Positions 1 to 9,046 of a stretch of DNA of 44,098 nucleotides are shown here, piece by piece. This DNA comes from Nicoletella semolina (GTDB lineage Bacteria > Pseudomonadota > Gammaproteobacteria > Enterobacterales > Pasteurellaceae). The stretch covers positions 1 to 44,098 of the forward strand of contig NZ_SLXJ01000017.1 of NCBI RefSeq assembly GCF_004345745.1, given 5' to 3'. Below the pieces are notes generated by a model, which saw only the letters and a program-made list of their open reading frames with translations, made no database searches and had not been told where the DNA came from. How positions within the stretch are numbered: position 1 is the stretch's first letter; every line of letters begins with the position of its first letter. Both the position numbers and the translations under genes were made by a program.

Positions 1-79
1 CTATTAAGTTATATTCAAAATATTCAATTATATATCTAAACTAACCCAAACAAGTGCCCACACAGATTGTCTGATTCTT

Positions 80-91
80 TGTTAAAGAGCA
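80..91 (-). promoter_or_regulatory. rRNA-leader boxA antitermination element
   Basis: On the minus strand this reads TGCTCTTTAACA, a perfect match to the boxA of ribosomal RNA operon leaders. The bases that follow (TCAGACAATCTGTGTGGGCA on the minus strand, about 55-76) also match the conserved 16S leader known from E. coli. It begins only four bases after the CCA end of tRNA-Pro. This suggests that a 16S rRNA gene starts to the left of the window and may be co-transcribed with the tRNAs. No rRNA sequence itself is inside the window. Confidence 0.8.
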
Positions 92-95
92 AAAA

Positions 96-172
96 TGGTC
101 GGCGAGATAGGATTTGAACCTACGACCCACTGGTCCCAAACCAGTTGCGCTACCAAGCTGCGCTACTCGCCG
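96..172 (-). tRNA. tRNA-Pro (anticodon TGG)
   Basis: The minus strand folds as a cloverleaf. The acceptor stem CGGCGAG pairs with CTCGCCG, followed by discriminator A and an encoded CCA. The anticodon loop TTTGGGA gives anticodon TGG (proline), and the T-loop GGTTCAAATCC is standard. It is the third tRNA of the leftward Arg-His-Pro operon. In E. coli the equivalent argX-hisR-leuT-proM operon has a tRNA-Leu before Pro. Here the 32 bases between His and Pro hold no tRNA. Confidence 0.97.
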
Positions 173-204
173 TCAATTACTCACTAAAAATGAGTATCGT
201 TAAA

Positions 205-280
205 TGGGGTGGCTAATGGGACTCGAACCCACGACAACTGGAATCACAATCCAGGGCTCTACCAACTGAGCTATAGCCAC
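205..280 (-). tRNA. tRNA-His (anticodon GTG)
   Basis: The minus strand gives acceptor GTGGCTA pairing with TAGCCAC. The discriminator is C, as in tRNA-His, and a CCA end is encoded. The extra 5' G(-1) that pairs with C73 is present at base 281. The anticodon loop TTGTGAT gives GTG (histidine). It is the second tRNA in the operon. Confidence 0.97.
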
Positions 281-313
281 CACTATACCATATTGAACAT
301 TGCTTAACCTCTC

Positions 314-390
<77 letters not shown>

Positions 391-421
391 GTTATTCAGT
401 AGTGCGTCGCAACGGAGGCGT

Positions 422-450
422 ATAATAGTGATTTCAGAGATTCCTGTCTA
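422..450 (-). promoter_or_regulatory. tRNA operon promoter
   Basis: On the minus strand TAGACA (445-450) and TATTAT (422-427) are separated by exactly 17 bases. They are followed by a GC-rich stretch (ACGCCTCCG), like the discriminator of stringently controlled stable-RNA promoters. It lies about 30 bases upstream of tRNA-Arg. The assignment rests on consensus and position only. Confidence 0.7.
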
Positions 451-525
451 GCACTTTTTGTAAAAATATTTACTCTTGGTGCTAATTTACACAAAATGGT
501 GAAAAATTAAGACTACTTGGCGATT

Positions 526-1248
526 TTATAACTTATTGAACCAGTAATAATAGGCATATTTGATGAGATTTAATTGACGCTTCCAACGTCTAGGTTGGGT
601 TATGGCACGATACAGCCATTCCACGCCATATTTTTGCCACAATTTTGGTGCTCGTTTTACTCGTCCAGTGAACACATCATAGGTTCCCCCAACCCCCATA
701 TATAAGGCAAACGGATATTTCATATAGGCACGCTGGATAAAAAGCTCCTGTTTTGGCGATCCTAAAGCGACACTGACAATTTTTGCTCCTGAATGCTGGA
801 TTGCTGCAATTAATTCATTCTCATATTCAGCAGAAAAATAACCATCGTACTGCCCAACAACATTCACCCCCATGTATTTTAATTTCTCTACCGTGTCAGC
901 CAACACAACGGGCGAACTGCCTAATATAAAAACAGGCACCCCTTGCCTAGCTGCCTCATTCATTAAAGCAAGCCAAAGATCTGCCCCTGCTATTCTTTCC
1001 ATATTAGCCAATTCTGGATACTTACGTCGGATAGACAAAATGATACTAATGCCATCAGCATAGCAAAATTCAGCATGTTGCAAACATTCTGCCAAATCTG
1101 ACCGCTTACCACTCAATATTACCTTTTCTGCATTGATCGCAAACAGCCGTCCAAACTTCACCCTATTATCTTCAAGTAGGAAATCGAGCAGATTCTGCTG
1201 ATGAGCAGCTGTTATGACTGCAATATTACGAATATTGACCTTATTCAT
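526..1248 (-). CDS. wecG: UDP-ManNAcA transferase of ECA synthesis (WecG/TagA/CpsF family)
   Basis: This is a 240-residue GT26-family glycosyltransferase, close to the 246 of E. coli WecG. In that family it adds N-acetyl-D-mannosaminuronic acid to undecaprenyl-PP-GlcNAc, making lipid II of enterobacterial common antigen (ECA) on the inner membrane face. Recognisable segments are YADGISII near residue 63, GADLW, the PVFILGSSP strand, ALGSPKQELFIQ and MGVGGTYDVFTGRVKRAPK. The C-terminal basic/aromatic tail fits membrane association. An AAGGAA ribosome site precedes the ATG. It overlaps the end of wzyE by eight bases and is the last gene of the leftward wec operon. Confidence 0.93.
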   Translation of the reverse strand: MNKVNIRNIAVITAAHQQNLLDFLLEDNRVKFGRLFAINAEKVILSGKRSDLAECLQHAEFCYADGISIILSIRRKYPELANMERIAGADLWLALMNEAARQGVPVFILGSSPVVLADTVEKLKYMGVNVVGQYDGYFSAEYENELIAAIQHSGAKIVSVALGSPKQELFIQRAYMKYPFALYMGVGGTYDVFTGRVKRAPKLWQKYGVEWLYRAITQPRRWKRQLNLIKYAYYYWFNKL

Positions 1249-2545
1249 TCTGGTATTTCCTTGAGATCACATAAGCAACTGCCCAACAGCCCATAAAACA
1301 AATATTAAAGAAAACAAAACGAGAGACAAAGGCATCTGCCCCCTCTCGTACCAACACAACTAAGTTGAATAATTGAGCAAAACAATATGCTTGAATAATC
1401 GCTGAACGGCTCACCTGTTGATGTCTCTTACCATATGCAAAGCAACGATCTAAAATACAGATAATCACACCACACAGCATCATACCGAAGACAATCCACA
1501 TCAGCCCCCCCATAATATAGAAAGAGCCTAAAATAGTCGGTGAAATCGCCAGCCCAGACTGATTGCCTAATACAACTTTAGTAAAGTAATTGGCACTATT
1601 CCACACAATATCAGGACGATCAACCCATATACTCTGTGGAATATAGACATAAAAATCACGAATAATTGGCATCACTCCCTGATATTCAATAGGTGCGTGT
1701 AAAATTTTGACTACATTTTCCCACGGAGAAAACGTATCTCTAGTCAAATATAAAAACGTGAACCAAGCCTCTCTTCCTTGTACATTCAAGTCATAGCGAA
1801 CCAATGCCAAGATGAACATTCCCACTAAGACCGTCATTACCACAGCGACTAACCACGCTAGATTAAGGTATTTTTTATACAGTCCAATCAACACAAAGAA
1901 AAACACTGCCAGTGCCAAATTTGCTCGTGTTCCGCCCACTGCTAGATAACTTAATAGACCATACCCACTAGCCAGAATCAAAAAGTACCACCACATTCTT
2001 TTGCTTGGATACAGAAAAAAAACCAGCAACAAGGCAGGTAAAAAGAAATAGAAAAATCGCTTTAGGGGAATTGCTTCGACTTGCGATGAAAAAATCTGAT
2101 GGTATTTTGTCAATTTAAACAGCAGCAATCCATCATTCAAATAAATAAAACCTCCCAAGCTGAGCAGTGCCAAGCCTCCCAACAAACAAGCGGTGAGATT
2201 TCCTTCTAATTTTGCAAATTGCGGATTCACAAGGCAGGCTTGAGACGACGAGTGCCGAGAAAGCGGATAAAAACGCACAACGAAACCGTATCCGATCTCA
2301 TAACACAAATAGCCCACAAAACTTACCAATAACGCCTGTAACATCTGTTCTACTGAAATCATAGGTTGTGCAAACCCCATACCTAGCGACAAAGAAAAAG
2401 GGAATCCGAAGTAAAACGTTACCACATAAATCGCACTAAACAGTAGGCGAAAAGAAAAAGCTTGGGATCGGTAGGCGACTAACATTCGCCACGCAATACC
2501 ACTCAAAGAAAGCAAATAAACGCCAAATAAAACCACATACTCCAT
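1241..2545 (-). CDS. wzyE: ECA polymerase WzyE
   Basis: This is a very hydrophobic protein of about 434 residues with roughly a dozen membrane segments, including a phenylalanine-rich YFFLPALLLVFFLYP segment. In the ECA pathway WzyE polymerises the trisaccharide repeat on the periplasmic face. The assignment rests on membrane topology, length and position between wecF and wecG, as in E. coli, plus family-like motifs (GGTRANLA, FYVYIPQSIW). I placed the start at base 2545 because AGGA (2554-2557) is eight bases upstream; ATGs at 2551 and 2587 are alternatives. It lies just after wecF and overlaps wecG. Confidence 0.85.
   Translation of the reverse strand: MEYVVLFGVYLLSLSGIAWRMLVAYRSQAFSFRLLFSAIYVVTFYFGFPFSLSLGMGFAQPMISVEQMLQALLVSFVGYLCYEIGYGFVVRFYPLSRHSSSQACLVNPQFAKLEGNLTACLLGGLALLSLGGFIYLNDGLLLFKLTKYHQIFSSQVEAIPLKRFFYFFLPALLLVFFLYPSKRMWWYFLILASGYGLLSYLAVGGTRANLALAVFFFVLIGLYKKYLNLAWLVAVVMTVLVGMFILALVRYDLNVQGREAWFTFLYLTRDTFSPWENVVKILHAPIEYQGVMPIIRDFYVYIPQSIWVDRPDIVWNSANYFTKVVLGNQSGLAISPTILGSFYIMGGLMWIVFGMMLCGVIICILDRCFAYGKRHQQVSRSAIIQAYCFAQLFNLVVLVREGADAFVSRFVFFNICFMGCWAVAYVISRKYQNE
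2186..2194 (+). repeat. DNA uptake sequence core (Apl type), example inside wzyE
   Basis: ACAAGCGGT is the core of the Apl-type USS used by the Actinobacillus/Mannheimia group for natural transformation. Exact or near-exact cores also occur near 3434, 3985, 5231, 11546, 12442, 13644, 14378, 18693, 23830, 35162, 39766 and 40020. Inverted copies lie near 22563, 33522 and 41007. No core was seen in the BcgI-like genes or in the metal-efflux gene. Confidence 0.85.
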
Positions 2546-2555
2546 TATCATTGTC

Positions 2556-3668
2556 CTATTCCATGTTTTTCTGGCATTCAAGCTCAACCAGCAATGCCGT
2601 CCAACGCTGACGATACCTCTCTGGGAAAAAGGGTAAAGCAGTCAGATCTTGCTGATGTAATATGGTCTTCACCTTCTCAACTGCCGCTTTGGAAAGCATA
2701 TCCGCTACCAAAAATGGCACGCCAGTCGCTTGCAGATCCAACCTAAACGGATTTTGATCATTTAGCACAACAGGAATTTGCTGCGAAAGCAACAAACATA
2801 TTGTGCCTACCCCTTGCTGACGTTTAAAATTGAAATAGCCTACATCACACTGCTTTAACAATGCAAAATATTGCTCAAAACTCACCGCTTGATCCAATAC
2901 CATCACCTGTTCAACAGAAAAAAAACGCCTCGCTTCAGCCTCAACTTGTGCAATATACGCTGTGTTATTTGCTGGATAGCCCATTGGCACAATAATCCTG
3001 ACTGCAGAGCCTAAACATTGATAAATCTGAGAAAATGCCTCCAGATGCAAATTAGTCGGATCACCAGAATTGCCTAACAACACGGTAAATGGACGATTTG
3101 ATAAATATTGCTCATCGCATTGCACACTAGCAATATGACTATGTTCGATTTTCAAACCGCCTCCCATTTTTGTGGGAAAATAAACCACTTTATCTCGCCC
3201 AATTCTTCTAGGAAAACGTTCCTTTACCGCAGCAAGATCGCCCAAAGTTGCCCATATTTCAGGCAATTTTTGCTGTGCTAAGCGACGTATCGGATAAAAT
3301 AGGCGAAATGTCCAGCGACGAGATTGCTCATACCAATCCGCCCCCCAAATATGCCAGATGCAACGATTTACAGGCAGCAATCCCAGCAATATTGCTATCC
3401 AAATCCAGCCATTAAACTGTCCGTGCAACAAACAGCAAGCGGTCGCATTACGGCGAAAATCTGCAATCAATCTCATTGCAGCCGCCCTTTTAGTCGGTAG
3501 TGCCACCAAATTGAGCTTGGGAAATTCAACCTGTAATTGACAATCGCCGACTACATAAAAGTGGTGTTGTTCTAATTTGAGATGTGGCAACAACTCACAT
3601 TCAAAAAACTGCAACACTCGGCGGTTATGGTGTGGAATATTTGCACCGAGAAAATGAAAAATCATCAT
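2556..3668 (-). CDS. wecF: TDP-Fuc4NAc:lipid II Fuc4NAc transferase
   Basis: This is a 370-residue glycosyltransferase (GT56; E. coli WecF is about 359). It transfers 4-acetamido-4,6-dideoxy-galactose to lipid II to complete the ECA trisaccharide (lipid III). Family-like features are FHFLGANIPHHNRRV at the N-terminus, WHIWGADWYEQ in the first half, the VLLGNSGDPTNLHLE donor-site strand and YFNFKRQQGVGTICLLL towards the C-terminus. The start overlaps the stop of wecE in an ATGA arrangement, so the genes are probably translationally coupled. In E. coli the flippase gene wzxE sits between wecE and wecF; here nothing does. Confidence 0.92.
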   Translation of the reverse strand: MMIFHFLGANIPHHNRRVLQFFECELLPHLKLEQHHFYVVGDCQLQVEFPKLNLVALPTKRAAAMRLIADFRRNATACCLLHGQFNGWIWIAILLGLLPVNRCIWHIWGADWYEQSRRWTFRLFYPIRRLAQQKLPEIWATLGDLAAVKERFPRRIGRDKVVYFPTKMGGGLKIEHSHIASVQCDEQYLSNRPFTVLLGNSGDPTNLHLEAFSQIYQCLGSAVRIIVPMGYPANNTAYIAQVEAEARRFFSVEQVMVLDQAVSFEQYFALLKQCDVGYFNFKRQQGVGTICLLLSQQIPVVLNDQNPFRLDLQATGVPFLVADMLSKAAVEKVKTILHQQDLTALPFFPERYRQRWTALLVELECQKNME

Positions 3669-4798
3669 TGTCCAAAAAACTCGTAAATGGCTAAAATCAC
3701 AGCCTGTTGCTCATCATCAGTCATATTGTAAAATAGCGGTAAACGTACCAACCGTTCGCTTTCTTGTTGGGTAAAACGATCCTCTCCTGAAAAGCGTCCC
3801 CATTTTTCCCCTGCAGGACTGGTATGTAAGGGCACATAATGAAAAGCAGCCAAAATATCACGTTCAGCTAAAAATGCGATCAATGCCGTACGCTCGGTAA
3901 TATTTGCCAATTTAAGATAAAACATATGTGCATTATGCTGGCAATCGACTGGCACTTGTGGCAATTCACACACGCCTCGCTCTGCAAGCGGTCGAAAAGC
4001 ACGAAAATAATGCAAATATCGCTGCATTCTCACTGCAAAAATTTGCTCAAAGGCGTCAAGTTGTGCAAACAAAAAACTGGCTTGTAACTCAGAAAGCAAA
4101 TAGCTTGAACCAACATCTCGCCAACCATACTTATCGACCTGCCCTCGAAAATATTGACAACGATCTGTACCTTTTTCCTGCACAATTTCCGCTCGCGCCA
4201 CAAAACGAGGATCATTAATGATTAACGCTCCGCCCTCGCCACCTGCCGTAACATTCTTCGTATCGTGAAAACTCAAACAACCCAAATGTCCGATACTCCC
4301 CAATGCACCTCCCTTATAGCTCGCCCCTATCGCCTGTGCCGCATCTTCAACAACATAAAGCTGATATTTTTCTGCCAACGCCATAATCCTGTCCATCTCA
4401 CACGCCACACCAGCATAATGCACCACCACGATCGCACGGGTTCTTGGCGTTATTGCCGCCTCAATCAACTGCTCATCGATATTCATCGTATCAGGGCGAA
4501 TATCGACAAACACAACGCTTGCCCCTCGCAACACGAACGCATTTGCCGTCGAGACAAAAGTATAGCTCGGCATAATCACTTCATCGCCCACTTGAATATC
4601 TAACAACAGTGCTGCCATTTCTAATGCGGCCGTACAAGAAGGGGTTAAAAGCACTTTGGGACTTTTCAGCTGCTGCTCAAGCCACTGCTCACAACGACGA
4701 GAAAAATCCCCACCGCCTGCTAAATTGGTATGAGCCAGAGCCTGTTGCAGATAATGGTGTTCCGTGCCAACTCGAGGCGATTGATTAAATGGAATCAT
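3665..4798 (-). CDS. wecE: TDP-4-keto-6-deoxy-D-glucose transaminase
   Basis: This is a 377-residue PLP aminotransferase of the DegT/DnrJ/EryC1 sugar family, similar in size to E. coli WecE (376). It converts TDP-4-keto-6-deoxy-glucose to TDP-Fuc4N with glutamate as amino donor. Visible features are PSCTAALEMAALLL (phosphate-binding region), GDEVIMPSYTF, VVEDAAQAIGASY and the PLP-lysine segment SFHDTKNVTAGGEGG around residue 181. Start and stop overlap wecD and wecF by ATGA junctions, which marks a tightly coupled operon. Confidence 0.96.
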   Translation of the reverse strand: MIPFNQSPRVGTEHHYLQQALAHTNLAGGGDFSRRCEQWLEQQLKSPKVLLTPSCTAALEMAALLLDIQVGDEVIMPSYTFVSTANAFVLRGASVVFVDIRPDTMNIDEQLIEAAITPRTRAIVVVHYAGVACEMDRIMALAEKYQLYVVEDAAQAIGASYKGGALGSIGHLGCLSFHDTKNVTAGGEGGALIINDPRFVARAEIVQEKGTDRCQYFRGQVDKYGWRDVGSSYLLSELQASFLFAQLDAFEQIFAVRMQRYLHYFRAFRPLAERGVCELPQVPVDCQHNAHMFYLKLANITERTALIAFLAERDILAAFHYVPLHTSPAGEKWGRFSGEDRFTQQESERLVRLPLFYNMTDDEQQAVILAIYEFFGQ

Positions 4799-5475
4799 CG
4801 ATAAAACCAGTCAGATCGTGTACAAATTTGACCGCCCAAATGTTGATAAAGCCTGATTGCAGCTGAATTGTTACGCTGTGTTCGCACCATTAGCTCTGTT
4901 GCCCCCTGTACTACTGCCCAACATTTTGCCTGCTCCAGCAAAAATGCCCCAATCCCCTGATTGCGATATTTTTCAACAACCGCAAGTAAACCAATTGTCG
5001 CATAATCCCCCCTAGATCTCAGGCTAACTGCCCCCTGCAATTCGCCATTTTCAGTGCGTTTCAACAAGCAAACATCATCAAATTTACCTGCCATAGCCTG
5101 AGCAATCCAATGCTGATAAAACCGCTGATGCTCCGTTTTTGAAAACCACGGCTCACGAAAACGGCTTTGCGGAAATGCTTCGCCCATCAAGGCTTGGAGT
5201 TCAGGCAGATCTGCGTCTGTTGCCTGTTCGCAAGCGGTCGGATTTCCCTCATTTTTTGCAAGTAAAAAACGCAGCTCCACCTCACTCTCCACCCATTGGA
5301 AGCCACACTGTTGCAAAAAATCTGCCTCAGCCAACCTCTCTGCCGATACCTTTGCCCACAGCAAGCCACCCTCATATTCAGGCAATCTAAACGGAGCTTG
5401 CCCCAATTCAAGGCAAAAAATCGGACGCTGAAAAAATGCCGTTTCCCACTCACAGAGTATTATTTTGCTACTCAT
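4795..5475 (-). CDS. wecD: TDP-fucosamine N-acetyltransferase
   Basis: This is a 226-residue GNAT acetyltransferase (E. coli WecD is 224). It acetylates TDP-Fuc4N to TDP-Fuc4NAc, the donor used by WecF. The N-terminal half is the WecD-specific region (EWETAFFQRPIFCLEL). The C-terminal half has the GNAT acetyl-CoA motif IGLLAVVEKYRNQGIGAFLL at about 165-185 and the NNSAAIRLYQHLGG motif near the end. It is the first gene of the leftward wec cluster, divergent from mnmE. A USS core (GCAAGCGGTC, near 5231) lies inside the gene. Confidence 0.93.
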   Translation of the reverse strand: MSSKIILCEWETAFFQRPIFCLELGQAPFRLPEYEGGLLWAKVSAERLAEADFLQQCGFQWVESEVELRFLLAKNEGNPTACEQATDADLPELQALMGEAFPQSRFREPWFSKTEHQRFYQHWIAQAMAGKFDDVCLLKRTENGELQGAVSLRSRGDYATIGLLAVVEKYRNQGIGAFLLEQAKCWAVVQGATELMVRTQRNNSAAIRLYQHLGGQICTRSDWFYR

Positions 5476-5610
5476 TCACATACTGATTAAGTTGAAATAC
5501 ACCGATTTTCGCACATACCTACAAACAAGTACATTACAGCTCAAGCCCAAAACACTTCCGTATTATCAGCTACGATTATTTCACTATTCAAGAAATGATA
5601 CAAAAACCTA

Positions 5611-5639
5611 TTATAACAATACCCCCATTAGAGTATAAT
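5611..5639 (+). promoter_or_regulatory. mnmE promoter
   Basis: A perfect -10 box TATAAT (5634-5639) is preceded, with a 17-base spacer, by TTATAA (5611-5616), a weak -35. It sits about 30-40 bases upstream of the mnmE start codons in the divergent wecD/mnmE gap. Confidence 0.6.
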
Positions 5640-5679
5640 CGCACCATTTTTGACAAATAGACAAAAAATGAGATTTCAA

Positions 5680-7053
5680 ATGAAAGAAACCATCGTGGCA
5701 CAAGCCACTCCGATTGGGCGAGGTGGAATTGGTATTTTGCGTGTATCTGGACCGCTAGCAAGCACTGTCGCTCAAACTGTTCTTGGCAAATGCCCGAAAC
5801 CAAGGGTAGCGGATTACCTCCCTTTCCGTGATGAAAATAATGATATTCTTGATCAAGGGATTGCCCTCTTTTTCAAGGCTCCACATTCTTTTACTGGCGA
5901 AGATGTGCTAGAGCTACAAGGACACGGCGGGCAAGTGATTTTAGATTTGTTGTTGCAACGCATTTTAAAAATCCACGGCGTACGCATTGCCCGAGCAGGT
6001 GAATTCTCCGAGCAAGCCTTTCTCAATGACAAGCTCGATCTTGCCCAAGCCGAAGCAATTGCCGATCTCATTGATGCCACTTCAGAGCAGGCTGCACGCT
6101 CAGCCTTAAAATCGCTACAAGGCGAATTCTCTCACAAAATCAACCAACTCGTTGAAGCAGTCATTTATCTACGAACCTATGTCGAGGCAGCGATTGATTT
6201 TCCTGATGAAGAAATTGATTTTCTCGCTGATGGCAAAATTGAAAGCAAATTAAATGATATCATCGCCCAAGTCGATGCTGTTCGATACCAAGCCAAACAA
6301 GGTACAATATTGCGTGAAGGAATGAAAGTCGTGATCGCAGGCAAGCCAAATGCAGGCAAATCCAGCCTGCTTAACGCTCTCGCAGGTCGTGAAGCAGCGA
6401 TTGTCACCAATATCGCAGGCACAACTCGTGATGTATTACGAGAACACATTCATATTGATGGAATGCCATTGCACATCATTGACACAGCAGGCTTGCGTGA
6501 AGCCAGTGATGAGGTGGAAAAAATCGGTATTCAACGAGCGTGGAGTGAAATTGAGCAAGCTGATCATATTTTGCTGATGATCGACAGCAATCAATCACAG
6601 GCAGTAAACTTTAAAACAGAATATGCAGACTTTTTGCAAAAATTACCACCAAACTTACCGCTTACCGTAATCCGCAACAAGGTCGATTTATCAGGCGAGA
6701 ATGAAGGCATTGAAGCACTATCACAAACTGACAGAGCAAATACAACCGTGATCCGCCTCTCCGCTCAAACCCAGCTTGGCGTCGATTTATTGCGTGAACA
6801 TCTCAAAAAATCGATGGGCTACCAAAGCTCCACCGAAGGCGGCTTTATCGCTCGCCGCCGCCATCTTGAAGCCCTAAACCTCGCCGCCAATCATTTACAA
6901 CGAGGACACGTTCAGCTTACACAATTCTTCGCAGGCGAGCTGCTCGCAGAGGAACTCCGTCTCGTGCAAAACGCCTTAAGCGAAATCACAGGACAATTCA
7001 CCTCCGATGATCTGCTCGGCAATATATTTAGCTCGTTTTGTATCGGGAAGTAG
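5680..7053 (+). CDS. mnmE: tRNA-modification GTPase MnmE
   Basis: MnmE works with MnmG to build the 5-carboxymethylaminomethyl group on wobble uridine 34 of certain tRNAs. The protein has the N-terminal folate-binding domain ([16 protein letters not shown]), a helical region, and an embedded G domain with [11 protein letters not shown] (G1), GTTRD (G2), DTAGLR (G3) and NKVD (G4). The extreme C-terminus FCIGK carries the catalytic cysteine. Starting at 5680 gives 457 residues and the conserved start MKETIVAQ (E. coli has 454). An in-frame ATG at 5668 is the alternative. Monocistronic by context. Confidence 0.96.
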   Translation: MKETIVAQATPIGRGGIGILRVSGPLASTVAQTVLGKCPKPRVADYLPFRDENNDILDQGIALFFKAPHSFTGEDVLELQGHGGQVILDLLLQRILKIHGVRIARAGEFSEQAFLNDKLDLAQAEAIADLIDATSEQAARSALKSLQGEFSHKINQLVEAVIYLRTYVEAAIDFPDEEIDFLADGKIESKLNDIIAQVDAVRYQAKQGTILREGMKVVIAGKPNAGKSSLLNALAGREAAIVTNIAGTTRDVLREHIHIDGMPLHIIDTAGLREASDEVEKIGIQRAWSEIEQADHILLMIDSNQSQAVNFKTEYADFLQKLPPNLPLTVIRNKVDLSGENEGIEALSQTDRANTTVIRLSAQTQLGVDLLREHLKKSMGYQSSTEGGFIARRRHLEALNLAANHLQRGHVQLTQFFAGELLAEELRLVQNALSEITGQFTSDDLLGNIFSSFCIGK

Positions 7054-7129
7054 AACAAGATTATTTTATTTACTAGAGACATTACGTCCCTAAATTATAG
7101 CCTAAGTGTAATATATCAATAGAAATTAA

Positions 7130-9046
7130 ATGATGGCAAAGAAAGAAGTTAAAACCGATTTATGGGTTTATGAATTACTTAAAGAAGCTGGGATTTCACT
7201 GGATCCACAAGGCAGTTCAATTAAGGAACTAAATGGTGCACTAAAAACGGCATCTAAGTCAGGTAAAGGCAAAGTAGGCTTTCCTGAATATTGCGGTATC
7301 GTACAAGACTTTGTGCTTGTTATTGAAGACAAAGCTGATCTTAGTAAACATATCCAGCGTAATAACGACCAACTTATCTGTCTTGAAACTAAAAGTGTGA
7401 CTAATTTTGCAGTCAATGGTGCGTTGCACTATGGCATTCATTTATCACAAAATACCAGTTATAAAAAAATAATTGCCATCGGCGTGTCTGGCGATGAAAA
7501 ACGCCACAAAATTTCACCTTTGTTTATCAATGAACGTGGCGAGTACAAAGAATTGGAAGATGTTGAAACATTTACCCTTTTCAACACTAAAAATATCAAT
7601 GAATACTACACCAAATATATTCTCAGAGAACAAACTGATGACGAGAAAACTACCGCTGAAATTTTAAAAGATGCTAAAGAACTACACGAAGATTTACGCA
7701 ATTATGGCAGCATTCAGGATAAAGATAAGCCCTTGATTGTTTCTGGTATTTTATTGGCTTTGCGTGAAATGGAGTTTCAAAATTTCAGTCTAGATAATTT
7801 AAATGGTGATGATGTCAAAACCGATGGACAAAAAATCTATGAAGCGATTGAAAGCAATTTAAAACGTGCCCAAGTACAGCCTGAAGTCAAAAAAGATAAA
7901 TTGCTCAGTCAATTTCTCGTGATTAAAGACACCAAGGCGATTAACGAAGTGAACGTCACTTTGGGCAAAACACCACTTAAACATTACACACAATTTATTT
8001 ACGAACATATCTATAAAAACATCAGAAATATTCAATCCTCTGAAGATTATTTGGGACGTTTTTACGGCGAATTTATGTCATATTCAGGCGGCGATGGACA
8101 AACTCTGGGCATCGTTTTAACGCCACGCCATATTGTAGAATTATTTTGTGAATTGGTTGATTTACGCCCCAGCGACAAAGTGTTTGACCCTTGCTGTGGC
8201 ACGGCTGGTTTTTTGATTGCCGCCATGCATCATATGTTAGAAAAAACGGATAAAGAAGCCGAAAAGCGTCATATTCGCAAACAGCAATTACATGGTATTG
8301 AACTGCAACCTTATATGTTTACTATTGCGACAACTAATATGATTTTACGTGGCGATGGCAAAAGTAATTTAGAACAGGAAGATTTTCTTAAACAAAATCC
8401 CGCCCAATTGCAACTCAAAGGCTGCAATATTGGCATGATGAACCCTCCATATTCGCAAGGCTCAAAAAGCAATCCGAATTTATACGAAATTGCCTTCACT
8501 GAGCAGCTGTTAAATTCACTGACTGCAGACGGTAAAGCGATTGTCATTGTACCGCAATCTTCTATGACGGGGAAAACCAAAGAAGAACAGGCGATTAAAG
8601 AAAATATTTTGAAAAAACACACACTCGAAGGGGTAATTACACTCAATAAAAATACCTTTTACGGTGTGGGAACCAACCCTTGTATCGCTATTTTTACGAC
8701 TGGTGTACCGCACGATAAAGATAAACTCGTTAAGTTCATCAATTTTGAAAATGATGGTTTTGAGGTGAAAAAACATATTGGTTTAGTGGAAACGGTGAGT
8801 GCAAAAGACAAAAAAGAGCGTTTGTTAGATGTATGGCACGGCAGACTGCCTGCGGAAAACAAATTTTGTGTAGAAACCACGATTGAAGCAGACGATGAAT
8901 GGTTGCATTCGTTTTACTATTTCAACGATGAAATTCCTAGCGAAGCAGATTTTGAGAAAGTGATTGCCGATTATTTAACTTTTGAAGTTAATATGATTAC
9001 ACACGGTCGTGGCTATTTATTTGGATTAGGGAAAGATGATGAGTGA
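7130..9046 (+). CDS. BcgI-like restriction-modification subunit (nuclease + adenine methyltransferase)
   Basis: This is a 638-residue protein matching the size and layout of the BcgI A subunit, a type IIB fusion of nuclease and N6-adenine methylase. Near the N-terminus, PE (52-53), D60 and EDK (66-68) form a PD-(D/E)xK-like nuclease motif. A helical domain follows. The methylase then carries motif I DPCCGTAGF (from residue 353) and motif IV NPPY (438-441). It overlaps the specificity gene by 11 bases. No separate HsdR gene is present, which supports the type IIB/IIG reading over classic type I. The locus is AT-rich, lacks uptake sequences and sits between mnmE and thrC, so it was probably acquired. 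Confidence 0.88.
   Translation: MMAKKEVKTDLWVYELLKEAGISLDPQGSSIKELNGALKTASKSGKGKVGFPEYCGIVQDFVLVIEDKADLSKHIQRNNDQLICLETKSVTNFAVNGALHYGIHLSQNTSYKKIIAIGVSGDEKRHKISPLFINERGEYKELEDVETFTLFNTKNINEYYTKYILREQTDDEKTTAEILKDAKELHEDLRNYGSIQDKDKPLIVSGILLALREMEFQNFSLDNLNGDDVKTDGQKIYEAIESNLKRAQVQPEVKKDKLLSQFLVIKDTKAINEVNVTLGKTPLKHYTQFIYEHIYKNIRNIQSSEDYLGRFYGEFMSYSGGDGQTLGIVLTPRHIVELFCELVDLRPSDKVFDPCCGTAGFLIAAMHHMLEKTDKEAEKRHIRKQQLHGIELQPYMFTIATTNMILRGDGKSNLEQEDFLKQNPAQLQLKGCNIGMMNPPYSQGSKSNPNLYEIAFTEQLLNSLTADGKAIVIVPQSSMTGKTKEEQAIKENILKKHTLEGVITLNKNTFYGVGTNPCIAIFTTGVPHDKDKLVKFINFENDGFEVKKHIGLVETVSAKDKKERLLDVWHGRLPAENKFCVETTIEADDEWLHSFYYFNDEIPSEADFEKVIADYLTFEVNMITHGRGYLFGLGKDDE

Noticed and set aside
173-204. 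A tRNA-Leu between His and Pro, as in E. coli
   Set aside because: The gap is only 32 bases and has no cloverleaf.
4265-4603. 112-residue forward open frame inside wecE
   Set aside because: It is antisense to a conserved aminotransferase and rich in His/Arg/Thr from frame effects.
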